Positions 23,280 through 34,245 are shown, counted from the first letter of the stretch. The stretch is 64,000 bases of DNA from Macrocystis pyrifera (GCA_031763025.1 JASSKH010000026.1:124001-188000); one strand, 5' to 3'. The notes: generated by a model not told the origin, from the sequence alone. Numbers and translations are program-made.

Positions 23280-24480
23280 GACAATGTGATGGGAGCGTGC
23301 GCTGCCGAAGGCCAAGGTTTTCGATATGCGTACTTTAGGCAGCGATTCGGGCAGGGTTCCGCCGCATAGTTCATGTGCCAAATAGGCTGTTGAGGACTCG
23401 TGCTCCGTATAGTGGGATGACATTTTCTGCAGGGGCACGGGCCAAGGTGTCTGAGAGTCCTGCACCGAATCAATAAAATGGAAAATCGTACACCGTTGTG
23501 TGAGCTATGTATCTTCAGAAGAAGCACGGGTCAACATACCCGCGTCGTTCAGCATTTTACCAGCATTTTACCGAGTAGAGGGTAGAAGACTCTTGCACAT
23601 TTGTTTCGTCGGCCGTTTTGTGAGCTGGTATATTTCGCAGATGCACGAACCACAGAATGTTTGTCCAGGGTGATACTGTATGAACAGTAGTAGTGGATAT
23701 CCGGCAGAGGCGAGAGCCAAGGTTCCCGAAGTGGCGAATGAGGCCGCGGACTCCATTTGGCGAGCTGATATCTTCGCGGCCGCACGGACCTAGCACCCGC
23801 GTTGTTCAGAACCGCATTGATAACAAAGTCGCGCTACGCCGTCATGTCAACTGTTAATGGCAGTTTCGTCAGAGGTGCAGGTCAAGGAAATCGTTTCATT
23901 TCGGGCCAAACGGTTTAAGGAGCGTGCGCCGTTTGTTGGGCTCGTACTCTCGGCAGAAGCACGAATCAACGGATTTGTTTCGGTCAGTCACGTCGCGTGC
24001 TACGGTACGAGTCGCTCCAACTTTTCTCAGATTCCTCACTTTTTGGAGCTCTGCTATCTCTCACCCAAAGCTGACAGGATGACCGAATCAAAATGAGAAC
24101 ATTCTCATGTGGCCGTAGTAAGTACGCACCCGAAAAATATTGCGAAAAATGAATGGCATTCAGGCGATATTGCGTATGTAGTCCCCGTCAGTCAGAAATG
24201 TTTTCAGCATTAAGTGCTGCCTCCATTTTAGCACGGGTCAAGGGCGGTGTAGTTTCGGCAGAGGTAGAGGCCAAGGCACCTGCGTCGTTTCTGTACGGAA
24301 TCGGTGATTGAGGACGCGTCCCTCGTCTGGTGAGCTTGTATCTTTGGCAAAGCGCGGCCAGACGTGACCGCTCTCTACCCAATCGCCAATCTAGGATGTG
24401 TACAATGCAGTTGGGTGAGGCAGAATTTCGGCGGAGGCACGGGTCAAGGCGCCCGCTTCGTTCTGTACCGAAAAGAAAAG
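23280..24480. repeat. Highly diverged tandem array with GGCAGAGGCACGGGTCAAGG core
   Basis: About ten recognisable cores resembling TTCGGCAGAGGCACGGGTCA, followed by AGG(C/T)(A/G)CCCGCGTCGTTC and GTACCGAA. They occur at roughly 23430, 23510, 23630, 23700, 23775, 23868, 23950, 24255, 24345 and 24425, so the spacing is about 70-120 bp in most cases. Many are preceded by GAGCT(G/T)GTATC. This is old tandem DNA with no coding signal. Confidence 0.6.
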
Positions 24481-24851
24481 GGAGGAGGCGTTCGCATTTA
24501 TGTGAGTAGGACCTCTTGTGTTGCGATGAATTATTTTATATGGTGGGACTCCGACTAATTATTTCATTTCGGATGGCGGGATATTCTCATGAATGTATGT
24601 GTCTGCTCTGTGTTGTCGTTCAGTTGTGTGAATGGTGAACCCGTCCGCAGTTTAGGTACCATGATCTCGGGTACGGTATGGTAAATATCGAAGTCATGGC
24701 CAGAGCTGGTCGATGACGGGCAGCTAAATTCCACGGGATTGCCGAGAGGCAGGAGTTATGGTCCGCGATTTGCTTTCCGCTGGTGTACGTGCCGTGTGGC
24801 TACTGTTGTTTCGCCGAAATACTCAGGTAGATTACCAGGTACCTGGTGCAC

Positions 24852-24892
24852 GTTAAAGTTTAGTTTAGTTTAGTTTAGTTTAGTTTAGTTGT
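24852..24892. repeat. (TTTAG)n microsatellite
   Basis: Seven to eight uninterrupted GTTTA units followed by a T run. It lies immediately upstream of the tyrosine-recombinase relic. Confidence 0.95.
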
Positions 24893-24895
24893 TTT

Positions 24896-25284
24896 TTTTT
24901 GGCCCCGATAGTGGCGTTTGATTGTGGTGACGGCAAGCGGACTATGTGGACTCAGACGCAGGCTACGAAGGCGCTGCGACAGGTGGAGCCAATGGCGAGA
25001 GTGCAGAAGGAGGGGTTTACGCTGCATTCCCTCAAGTTGGAGGTGCCATGCGCCTGTCGCCCACACGTACTTCTCCTGGGATGCTGAAGCGCGAAGAACG
25101 ATGGGCGTCGGTGGCATACCAGGGGTACATACGTAACCATGGGAGAGATACACAGCAGTGTGTGTCCGGGGTTGTAGTAGATAGATTCGAAAGACTGCCA
25201 GAAGCAGCCAGGGCAAGAGACTGTGCAGAGAAAAATATTATTTATTGTGAAGAGAACCCCGAGAGTGAGCGCGTGGAGATATAA
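24896..25284 (+). pseudogene. Tyrosine recombinase (integrase-like) C-terminal relic
   Basis: The first frame gives GKRTMWTQTQATKALRQ and then FTLHSLK, equivalent to the HxLR box of tyrosine recombinases, with the Arg replaced by Lys. After one frameshift near 25035, a second frame continues GGAMRLS, KREERWASVAYQGYIRNHGRDT and VSGVVVD. This matches the C-terminal end of the fold, including the R-W segment and the tyrosine nucleophile region (AYQGYIRN). The catalytic domain upstream of the HxLR box is largely missing. Such recombinases occur in Crypton and DIRS/Ngaro elements as well as in phage-like integrases. No reverse transcriptase is nearby, so a Crypton-type origin is possible but not proven. 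Confidence 0.65.
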
Positions 25285-27054
25285 GTGAGGAGGGCGGGGG
25301 GGGTGTACTCATATGTCATGCATGACGGTAGTCGTATGATCATAGACCCGCGCATCCCCACAATACCGGGACCGACAACGTCGGATTTTCACCGACTACG
25401 CAGACATTGCTTGCACCAAGCTCGAAGCGCCGTGAGGAGTTGGGCGAGTCTCATGATGGGTGAGCTGCATCCTATTGATACTAACAATCGCTTCTGATAA
25501 ATACGGGGGTGGGGAGAGTAGAGAGGAAAGAGCATACGTACACCAAGTCACCCACCGTGGCGAGTCGAAGGCCGGCGAACACGGAGTTTCCGCCGGATGG
25601 AGTGGTAGTTGATTTGCGTGTGCACGGATGCTAGAACAGGGGCTGTGTGAAGGTCAGCCCCGGGCTTTCCCCCTGGCTATCCCTCTTCGATCGAGGGGTG
25701 ATAAATAATGTACTGACACAATTCGACAGCAAAGTACAAGATCTTGCTCGAGGGTGAGCCGCACGGACTACGCTCCCACAAAAAAACGATTGTACCATTT
25801 CCACTCATTGCCGGTGATCGGCGCAGACCTCCCCTCACACTTCATATAGAGAGATCATGCTCCATTTCGCGACCGTGGGGGCCGATTCTGACTCCCTTGG
25901 GCTGGTCTACTGCTGCCGTGCTTTCGGTGGGGTTGTTGCCCCATGCCATATGCATTCCGGGGATACCAAGTGAAACTAGACCTGAGTACAGATAGAAGTA
26001 GCGCCCATTCACGTTTCGACACCCACTGACTGTGGATGGAATAACAACACATATATTTCTTACTTTCCCGAATAAAGTTGGGCCTTAGTTTATGGCTGAG
26101 TTGTTTACCGCGTGTGAGCCCACACTGCATTCTATGTGTCCAATCGCGAAACGGAACTTTGTGATTTGCAATCGCCTCAAGGATGACGGAGATGATATAC
26201 GTAGCATATGGGTATCATAACCGAGATAGCTGTGCTTTGTCCTCACCTTCGTACGATGTATTGTATACAGCCGAGTTGCGGCCAATTGATGCGTGCCCGA
26301 GGATGCGTACACTTGGGTTCCTGCAAAACCTCCACCTGCGGGTCAATTGCTAGGTGTGGTCAGTGCTCCTGACTACGAAAGTAGCGACCCGAACAACACA
26401 GGCGACCCATCGCACATATATTAAAACGTTAACTACCTTTCCGCGAGTAATAGGGGAAGGAACCCCGATAATGGCCGATCGCTTAATATCTCTATTTCAT
26501 GGAACTCTCTGCGGGTGGGTACGCTGGTAGGGCTCATTTTGTCGTTTCCATCTCGCTCGAGGCCGCACCCAGAGCTCCTTCCGCACATACTCGTTTTCAC
26601 GCACGGAAAGTCATATGCCCCTTGTATCAAACGCAATCTACACGAGATCAATCCACGTACACGTTCATACTAATAGTGCTTCGACGCAACACCAGTGGAC
26701 AAACACGCGTGTTAGCGCTTGAGAGCAGTCAGCCGGTATTGAAAAGCTATATTGTGGCATCATCAAACTAAAATATCAATTTCGACACCATCACCATCAC
26801 CATCATCATCATCTACCGAGCGGCACTATATTAAAAGGAGATACAGTACGCGTGCCCTGTGCCTGGTTTGTGGAATGCACCGAGTTCTCGATCAAGCTGA
26901 TAAAATTTTGGGCCTGCGTACAGGTACCAGGGTGTGGTGTGTGCCTGGCGGTATACACCAACGTACGTGTTGCTTGAGACAACTAAAAAACAGGAGAGAG
27001 CGCGGCAGAGGTCGTGAAAAGGAAACAGGCTGCGCGCATGTGAAATTGGCGAGC
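25285..27054. other. No gene recognised
   Basis: Short ORFs only. A CAT-type microsatellite lies at about 26783-26815. Confidence 0.4.
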
Positions 27055-27156
27055 TCTGACTGCAGAGGGGGCGGGGTTACCATCTTCGCTCTGTATCGCT
27101 GTATCACCCCCAAGCGAGGAAACGAAGATGGCAACCCCGCCCCCTCTGCAGTCAGA
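27055..27156. repeat. 102-bp fold-back with 34-bp arms
   Basis: Arm 1 (27055-27088) and arm 2 (27123-27156) are inverted copies with one mismatch in 34, separated by a 34-base loop. The arms begin TCTGACTGCAGAGGGGGC. No clear target-site duplication is visible. It could be a small MITE or a structured RNA element. Confidence 0.9.
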
Positions 27157-28560
27157 AGCTGTCACATTCAACATGTACGTACCCTGTTGTACCTGGTGCC
27201 TAATAAATTATACAGGACGCGCATCACGTAGCGCGAGAAGCACCTCTTTCCGTACGATACTTCGGCTGCGCACGTCGAGCTTGCAGCAAACTATTGTAAA
27301 CAACCTTACTCAAATAGTCCGACCCTGAACTGTCTCGCTCGGTATATTATCCCACCTCTCAGTCCTCCTCGGCCGGTAGTTACCGACGAGCATGTTAGTA
27401 GGGATAATTCCTCGAGCTATTTCGGGCCGATTCGGATCACGTCTTTCCAGTACTTGCCGGCGAGCCTTTCCCCTTTTTCATTCTGTTTATTTCGTTGTTG
27501 TTTTTTGTACATAGACTTACTAGTCCTAGTATTTTACCTCAGCGGGCTCGGTTGGTACATTCCTGGCCTTGTAGAGCTCCCACTTGAAAAACGCCTCCTT
27601 CTATATTACTTGCCGGCGTGGGCCGTTTTTGTTTTCTTGTTTTCGTGTGCGTGTGCGTATACAGAGCACGGCAGCGCAGGCGAGAGCGGCGTCATCGCGG
27701 ATGTCGGCGGGCGCTGGCGGGTAGAGGGGGGGTGGAAGGAGTGCGGAGTCCATTTTCGTGGCTAGGCGTCACGTGTCCATCTAGACACGAGGGAAGCATG
27801 AACGGGCTCTGTCTGGTCGCCTGCTCTTGGGATGAATCGAATATGTACGAATGTGTAAGGATCGTTTCGAAAAGTAAAATAACTGCGGTGCTTATTTTTT
27901 CGATTAAGGTCAAGTTCAGAGAGAGAGAGCTCCGCGGTCTGAGCACCAACATGATCGAGCAGCAAACGAGGGCCACGGTGAGCACCGGGCTTCACGGGAG
28001 GTGGGCTACGGGGCTCACTGGGCTAAAAGGGAGGAAAGCTCGACCCGGTTGGAATCGATGGCGAGGTGGTCGCGAGAGGGGCAGGGAGCGTACGAGGCTG
28101 ATAGAAGCGCATCGAGATCGTTTCTGTTTTTTTTGCGAACCGCACTAGGAGTTCCAAGCAGGCGGGGAAGGAAAATTCCAGAGGGGACGCACAGTATATT
28201 GTATTTGTTCACATTTCATGTTTTTGTTTTGTTTGGGCATCGATTTTCATTTAATTTTGGGGTGCTGTGCCGTCCTGTGTTTTCTCTTTCGTGCATATCA
28301 AAAGACTTATGTTCGTTCCACCACATGCTTCGAGCTGGGCCAGCCAAAAAATGGGTAATCAATCCAGGGGTCGTATCTCGTGAACCACTGATAATCAGGA
28401 CTAAATAGTTGGGGGTACTGACGCTGACACTGACACTACATTGCTCGACGGCTGTAATATTTTATATAGCTGGGAAGGGTTGACACAGTGAGGAAGAAGA
28501 CCATCTACCGTGGTACTCTACTCGTGGGGATGTACGAGCAGCGGGGGGTTGATATCCTTT
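27157..28560. other. No gene recognised
   Basis: A plus-strand ORF of 176 codons (27618-28148) has a composition unlike a folded protein and no known motif. I leave it as non-coding. Confidence 0.4.
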
Positions 28561-28599
28561 AGAAGGTCGACGAGTTGAAAAAAGGTGAAAGAAGAAGGT

Positions 28600-29200
28600 C
28601 GGCGAGTTGAAAGATGCTGCTGCGGCAGCCGGGGCAGATGCCAATGCGGAAGAGGTGAACGCTGTTGCCCTTGCTGCGGCTGCGGCTGGTGAGGACGTGG
28701 CGCATGCTGGAGGTGAGGTCGACAGGGATATGGAAAATGTAGCTATTGGAGAGGGTGCAGGGGCTGTTCAAGGTGGCATTGGGGGTCACCAGGGGGGGTC
28801 GCCGGTGAGGGTGTTGGGATACCGATACCAGCGGTAGATCAGATCCACGAAAATTCCCTCCGCATTACTACGATTATCGAGCAGCTCACGGTTGCTCTTC
28901 TACTGATTCAAGGGTTGGCTGAGCAAGTCAACGCCTTGCAACATAATCAACCGGGAGTTGGGGAGGGGGCTCATTTGGCGAGGGGAGGGGGATCTCAGGA
29001 GGATGGGGTGGGTGTCGTGTCGAATCCCAATGAGGATATAGAAGAAAAAGAGGCAGCGAAGCGACGAATAGCAGCATGGAGCAAGGACAGCACCAAACGA
29101 TTTTATGCGATGGCAGCAGTAGTGCGTCGTTCACCAAGGAGCGTATTCAAGAAATGCTCGGGGAAGATCTGGTAGTGAACGACGCTGTGTCGAAGATGTT
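28600..29200 (+). pseudogene. Broken ORF interrupted by the TIR element, left part
   Basis: A degenerate coding region spread over three frames. It starts with an Ala-rich part (KDAAAAAGADANAEEVNAV), continues with a helical segment (LRITTIIEQLTVALLLIQGL, then AEQVNALQHN) and ends with FTKERIQEMLGEDLVVNDAV just before the insertion at 29200. Frameshifts lie near 28810 and 29075. The helices look like coiled coil. I do not recognise the family. The same reading frame continues after the transposon at 33652. Confidence 0.5.
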
Positions 29201-29202
29201 CA

Positions 29203-29745
29203 CACCCCGGACAGCTCATGAGCTAGCTCATCTATCTTGTATAGCTCAAGCTTCGAAAACATGTGCAGATGAGCTACCGCCTATAGCTCAAGCCGGGGGA
29301 AACATGTGTAGCTCATGTAGCTCCCATAGCTCATCTCGTCGGGGGCAGATGAGCTAGCTCATGCAGCTCCTATAGCTCAGCCTGGGCAAATGTGTGTAGA
29401 TGAGCTATCATCTATAGCTCAAGCTTTGAAAACATGTGCAGATGAGCTACCACCTATAGCTCAAGACAGGAGAAACATGTGTAGCTCATGTAGCTCCTTT
29501 AGCTCATCTCGGAGGTAGATGAGCTAGCTCATGTAGCTCCTATAGCTCAGTCTAGGAAAATATGTGTAGATGAGCTATCCCCTATAGCTCAAGCCTTCAA
29601 AACATGTGCAGATGAGCTACCACCTATAGCTCAAGCAGTAAAACATGTGCAGATGAGCTATCGCCGATAGCTCACCCCCGGAGAACGTAATCATAGCTCA
29701 TGTACGCAGCTCATTGTAGCTCTTTCTCGGCAACATTTGCGTGTA
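29203..29745. repeat. Left subterminal array of AGCTC palindromes
   Basis: Tandem units of about 42-45 bp, such as GATGAGCTATCGCCTATAGC, then TCAAGC(T/C)TTGAAAACATGTGCA. Each unit holds a GAGCTA(T)-N4-(A)TAGCTC dyad. Blocks of GTAGCTCATGTAGCTCC(T/C)ATAGCTCA alternate with them. The array degrades after about 29690. It matches the right array (33170-33630) in the same orientation. Confidence 0.9.
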
Positions 29746-31122
29746 AGATAAGTAGCTGAAAAAGCCCACCCTCAGGGACAAGTGCGCATGTATTTTTGGA
29801 ATAATATGGGTTGTGCAGCTTACCATGCATATTTTCAATTTCAACGAGGGTACGAGCGGCAGTCAATATCGATGTTACTATTGGCATTTTTCGCATACTC
29901 ATACTACAGTGAACATGATTAGTGTGGCTACTGCTAATAGTAATGGTGCGCTGCAACGCCAGCGAAAAAACAATCCGCCAACCCATCCACCCACCACCCA
30001 TTCTTAAGGCTATATTGAATCGCAGCATCATCTGAATCCCGGACATACCGTTCCTTGAACACCAACAAGGTGCAAAGACGAGACAGAGAGGCAGACACGA
30101 AAAACTATCCATTAATAGTACATCGCCAAAAAAACACGCAAACGGATGAACTGCTGTGAGGGACATCACAAAACGAAACACAGCAGATCCGCCGCTGCCT
30201 CAGTTTATCCCTAAGGCATCTACGTGAAGCTTGAGCTTTCCCCTTCGTGCTCGTCGAAGACGTCCTCGTCAGACTGGGTAGCTGTTCTGCCGGGTACCGT
30301 ATACACCGCCTAAACCCGCTTGGTGGTGGTATGTCACGAATGGCAGTCTCCTTTGGTCTCCTGTTGGTAAGCGCAGCGTGAGAAGGTGCACAGGCCCTGT
30401 AAGCGCTAAACAAGCGAGGCATCTCGAACACACATCATCATGCACAGTACTGCTGTATTATTTGAAAAATACGTATAGGTCAGCTGCGAAAGAAGCGTAA
30501 AATACATCAGCCGCCGACAAGAAACAACAAACTGCTGTACGGCCATCGTTGCTGCTGTGTTCGTGCGAGTACGGTTAATAAACACTAAACACCTGGACGA
30601 AAAATAAAACCCCACACAGCTACGAGTACAGCTCGCTTCATAGATACATGTACATCCACCTTGCGACTACAGTAGTACATTTTCCCCTACCCTTCAACTA
30701 CTCCAGAGAAGCACACAGATTGGATGATGTAGCTCGAACAGCAGTATCATGGTCTAGGTGGGCAAAATTACACGACCTCCGAAACACGCACCTTGCTTTC
30801 GGCCTGGGTTGACCGTTGTCCTCATCCACATCGATGGCGTTGTTGTTGGGATCCACATCCATCGATGGACCCGCTTGCTGCCCGGCGCCAGCCTGGTCTA
30901 CGGCCGACGCGCCGCTAGAGCTGCTGCCCCGGGTCGTGGGCACACTGGGGGTGTTGCTGTGCTGTGTCGTTGTTGTGTTTTGTGCAAGCGCCCCTTGTCT
31001 CTTGAGGTGTGCGTGGTTACAGCTGACAGCCGCTATGTAGCTGTTGTGGTCAAAAAGCGAAAAATAAATTCAAATTCTGCCGGGTGTCGACCAGATCCGA
31101 TCTACTGCAAGCTGACGTATTT
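29746..31122. other. Unique interior of the outer TIR element
   Basis: Sequence between the left array and the nested element. It holds a 156-codon minus-strand ORF (29711-30181), rich in Met, Cys and Leu, with no domain I know, and the acidic open segment listed separately. No DDE or RNase-H-like transposase motif was found. Confidence 0.45.
30770..31060 (-). other. Acidic Ser/Gly-rich open segment, possible exon
   Basis: The minus-strand frame stays open from about 31060 and reads YIAAVSCNHAHLKRQG, TTTTQHSNTPSVPTTRGSSS and MDVDPNNNAIDVDEDNGQPR. It ends at a plausible donor, AAGCAAG|GTGCGT, near 30793. The composition resembles the disordered N-terminus of a nuclear protein. No following exon was found. 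It could be the first exon of a lost transposase or ordinary low-complexity sequence. Confidence 0.3.
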
Positions 31123-31130
31123 CAAAATTT

Positions 31131-33053
31131 CACACCTCGGATAACGTAACACTCGGATAACACTTATCTACGTTATGGGGCCTAACACAGGAACGTGGTA
31201 ACGTACTAACATAGTGTTAGCACTAGAGGAGCGATCACGGTAACGCAGTAACACACTGTTAACTGGAAACCCACGAACGTGCACGAGCCTTAACGTTATG
31301 TTGCTGCTCGGTCTCGTCCAGCTCTGGTACAGTAACATTATGTTATGCCGTGATCAGTCCTTGAACTAACACCGTAACACAGTGTTAGGCTTTGACCAAA
31401 CACGTACGTTATCACTCTAACATTCCCAGATCGATATCCGCATGTTTACTAACACGATAACATAATGTTATTGTCGACGCAGCGTTAGACGTAACACAAT
31501 AACATTATGTTACCCTTGGGAGGAGTGTTATACATAACACCCTATAACATAACGTTGCCATGTTCGCCAGCACTACTAACACATAACATTGTGTTACAGA
31601 TAACACACTAACGTAACATAACGCAATGACCAGCACTACTAACACTACGTTATCTGGACCCCCCATCTGATTGCCTTAGGGTCGGATAACGTAACACTTA
31701 ACGTACGTTAGATACGTTACAGTCTTAGCCGGCCCATGCCTAACATTATCTTAGGATGTTAGCCTAAATGCGGAAGTCCCTGTAACATTATGTTACGGTG
31801 TTACCGTCAGTAAAGATCTGATAGTAACATTCCGTTACCGTGTTACCATAAAAACCAATCCGGGTCTAACTTTATGTTACTGAGTTACCGTTGGGGCCGA
31901 AGTCGTTCTAACGTGATGCTACTACGTTACCCTTTGGATCTTCCCGAGATCTAACATGTGTTACCTGTGTTGGTGGTAAAGCGGGCGTGTGGGAGTAACA
32001 TAGCGTAGCCGTGTTATTCAACTTCGCCGAAATCCCAGTAGGGGATACCTCCAAAAATATCCCCGGGGGGGGGGGGAGGATAGCATGGCATCCCCGGTAA
32101 AAAACGTCTCCATATTTTAAAACCCCAAAACAGGGGATATTTAGGATGGATCCCCGCAAAAAAAAAAAACGCATCATTTGTTTTTGTGGAAACCCCACCA
32201 GTACGTTATCCATCTATAACACATTACGTTATCCATCTATAACGTAATCTGCACACTCGCACGTACGAATTAACACGGCAGTAACATATTGTTGCGTTTA
32301 GATTGGGGGTGTACGTTATCTACTAACTTGTGTCACTACATACATTGCATACGAGTTAACAACATTAACATAATGCTATTAATAGTGTTTTATCGATCAT
32401 ATACGTTATCCGTTTGACGTATGTTATGTTGTTATGGTGGCAAGACTTCCGTAATACCCTCACATATACCGTCGCTCGAAACGGACTGCTGCTGCGGCTG
32501 ATACAGTAACATAATGTTAACATTGTATTGACCATGCGCGTCATCTCTCTAACGTGTGTTACGATAGCCCCTAGGAATTTCACTAACACACTAACATAGT
32601 GTTATGTACGCGTTTATTTGGCCGTGTACGTTATCCGTCGAAAGGGTGTTACGGTAGCACGAAGAATCCCGCTGACACACTAACATAACGTTACTCGCTA
32701 CGGGCTGATGCCGCTAACACGGTAACATAATGTTAACGTTTTAGTGACCATGTATGTTATCCCTTTAACGTGTGTTACGGTAACCACCAGGAATTTCTCC
32801 AACACGCTAACATAGTGTTACTCGCTATGGGATGCATACCCTAACACCGTAACACATATACTGCGGTCAGTACGAGATCAAGGTAACACTCTAACATAAT
32901 GTTACGCGATCGCCCGCCAATATCATAACACACTAACACTATGTTATCACAAAATCCAGAAAGCAGTTAACGTAGTAACGTAATGTTACGTGTTTTTTTC
33001 GCTGACGCCCAACATTAACATAAAACGTTAAGTGTTACGTTATCCGAGGTGTG
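31131..33053. mobile_element. Nested TIR element with 8-bp TSD and TAACATAATGTTA array
   Basis: The ends are inverted repeats identical over 23 bp, beginning CACACCTCGGATAACG. An exact 8-bp duplication, CAAAATTT, flanks the element at 31123-31130 and 33054-33061. The element is 1923 bp long. Nearly all of it consists of about 27 dyad-symmetric motifs with consensus TAACATAATGTTA, spaced irregularly. Around 32400-32840 these form a higher-order repeat of about 100 bp with ACGTTATCC and GTGTGTTACGGTA. It has no coding capacity. The first 11 bases match the outer element's ends (CACACCTCGGA), so both should use the same transposase class. Confidence 0.9.
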
Positions 33054-33164
33054 CAAAATTTATAAAATATAATACCACATGCTGTACCTGGTACGTACAA
33101 CAAATATATGGTTGTTTGTGCTGATGTCGTTCTATTTTGCGTACTTATATTGGTCACTTATACA

Positions 33165-33640
33165 GTTCATGAGCTAGCTCATCTGTCCCCTATAGCTCAA
33201 GCCTTGAAAACATGTGCAGATGAGCTATTGCCTATAGCTCAAGCTTTGAAAACATACGTAGATGAGCTACCGTCTATAGCTCAAGCTTCGAAAACATGTG
33301 CAGATGAGCTATCGCCTATAGCTCAAGCTTTGAAAACATATGCAGATGAGCTACCGCCTATAGCTCAAGCCAGGGGAAACATGTGTAGCTCATGTAGCTC
33401 CTATAGCTCATCTCGGAGGTAGATGAGCTAGCTCATGCAGCTCCTATAGCTCACTCTGGACATATATGTGCAGATGAGCTATCCTCTATAGCTCAAGCTT
33501 TGAAAACATGTGCAGATGAGCTACCCACCTATAGCTCAAGCCAAGAAAACATGCGCAGCTCATGTAGCTCACGTAGCTCACCGGTGAGCTAGCTCCTTAA
33601 AGAGCTAGCTCGAGCTACCGTGAGCTGATCTGTCCGAGGT
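33165..33640. repeat. Right subterminal array of AGCTC palindromes
   Basis: Same motif family as the left array: TAGCTCAAGC(C/T)TTGAAAACA and (A/C)GATGAGCTA, with GTAGCTCATGTAGCTC blocks. It ends in CTAGCTCGAGCTACCGTGAGC before the terminal repeat. It starts with TTCATGAGCTAGCTCATCTG, similar to the start of the left array, so both arrays run in the same direction. Confidence 0.85.
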
Positions 33641-33651
33641 GTGAAGATGTT

Positions 33652-34245
33652 AACAACGTGCTCCGGGATCCGCATCGACCAGTTCGCGCCAAAGAAAGGG
33701 GTCTGGGGGGGGGTCTGTGGACAAAGGGATGCTGTCGGGAGTGGAAGGGACTGTTCAGGACCGTTTCGCAGCATTGGCGAGGGATTTCGAGGTTGTTTTG
33801 GGGGAATACGCTCGGGCGGGGGGGTTTCTTCAGGAACTGCGTGAGATTCGACAATTATAGTTGTTCGCGTACGCACCGAGATACCAGGACGTCCTCACAG
33901 GAGAACTCGGGCTGCATAGATGTATCTGATGCGATTACCGCGACGATTGATCAGGATTTTGTGGACGTGTCAAAAGGGGTCGGAGACGTGTGTAGCGGCC
34001 GCCATAAAGTCGTCTTTTCCGAATGGTCCGCCCATGCTGGGTCAGAGTGTTCCAGAATTGCCGCCGCCAACAAAAATCCGAGGACTCGCTCAGTAACTGA
34101 TAAAATTAGAGGGGTGCAGCAACAGGTGGTATTGCAATCAGTGATGGGGGGATCGAAGAAGAGGAGTGGAGAGGGAGGAGGAGCTCCGTCGGGGAAGAAG
34201 AAGGGCACACCGACGGGTTCTTTCGGTTCGAATAAATTAAATTGA
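33652..34245 (+). pseudogene. Broken ORF interrupted by the TIR element, right part
   Basis: After the target duplication the frame from the left part continues as LTTCSGIRIDQFAPKKGVWG. A frameshift near 33710 leads into LSGVEGTVQDRFAALARDFE, then VVLGEYARAGGFLQELREIRQ, a helical segment in a second frame ending at a stop near 33860. A third frame carries DAITATIDQDFVDVSKGVGD and a basic end (KKRSGEGGG, KKKGTPTGSFGSNKLN) to the stop at 34243. The family is not recognised. The gene was decayed in addition to being interrupted. Confidence 0.5.

Larger units (their letters stand above)
29201..33643. mobile_element. Outer TIR element with 8-bp TSD and AGCTC arrays
   Basis: The left end CACACCCCGGACAG and the right end (read inverted) CACACCTCGGACAG form terminal inverted repeats. 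An exact 8-bp duplication, AAGATGTT, flanks the element at 29193-29200 and 33644-33651. The element spans 4443 bp, of which 1931 bp are the inner element plus its duplicated target. Next to each end lies an array of dyad-symmetric AGCTC motifs. The unique interior (about 29750-31122 and 33062-33165) has no complete transposase. An 8-bp TSD is shared by hAT, P and Zisupton-type superfamilies, so the class is open. It is probably a non-autonomous copy. Confidence 0.85.

Noticed and set aside
27618..28148. 176-codon plus-strand ORF
   Set aside because: Basic, low-complexity sequence with no domain, no splice context and overlap with other ORFs on both strands.
29203..33640. Regular short repeats suggestive of a CRISPR array
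   Set aside because: There are no unique spacers of constant length, the motif itself is variable and palindromic, the arrays sit inside a TIR element with target duplications, and the DNA is eukaryotic.
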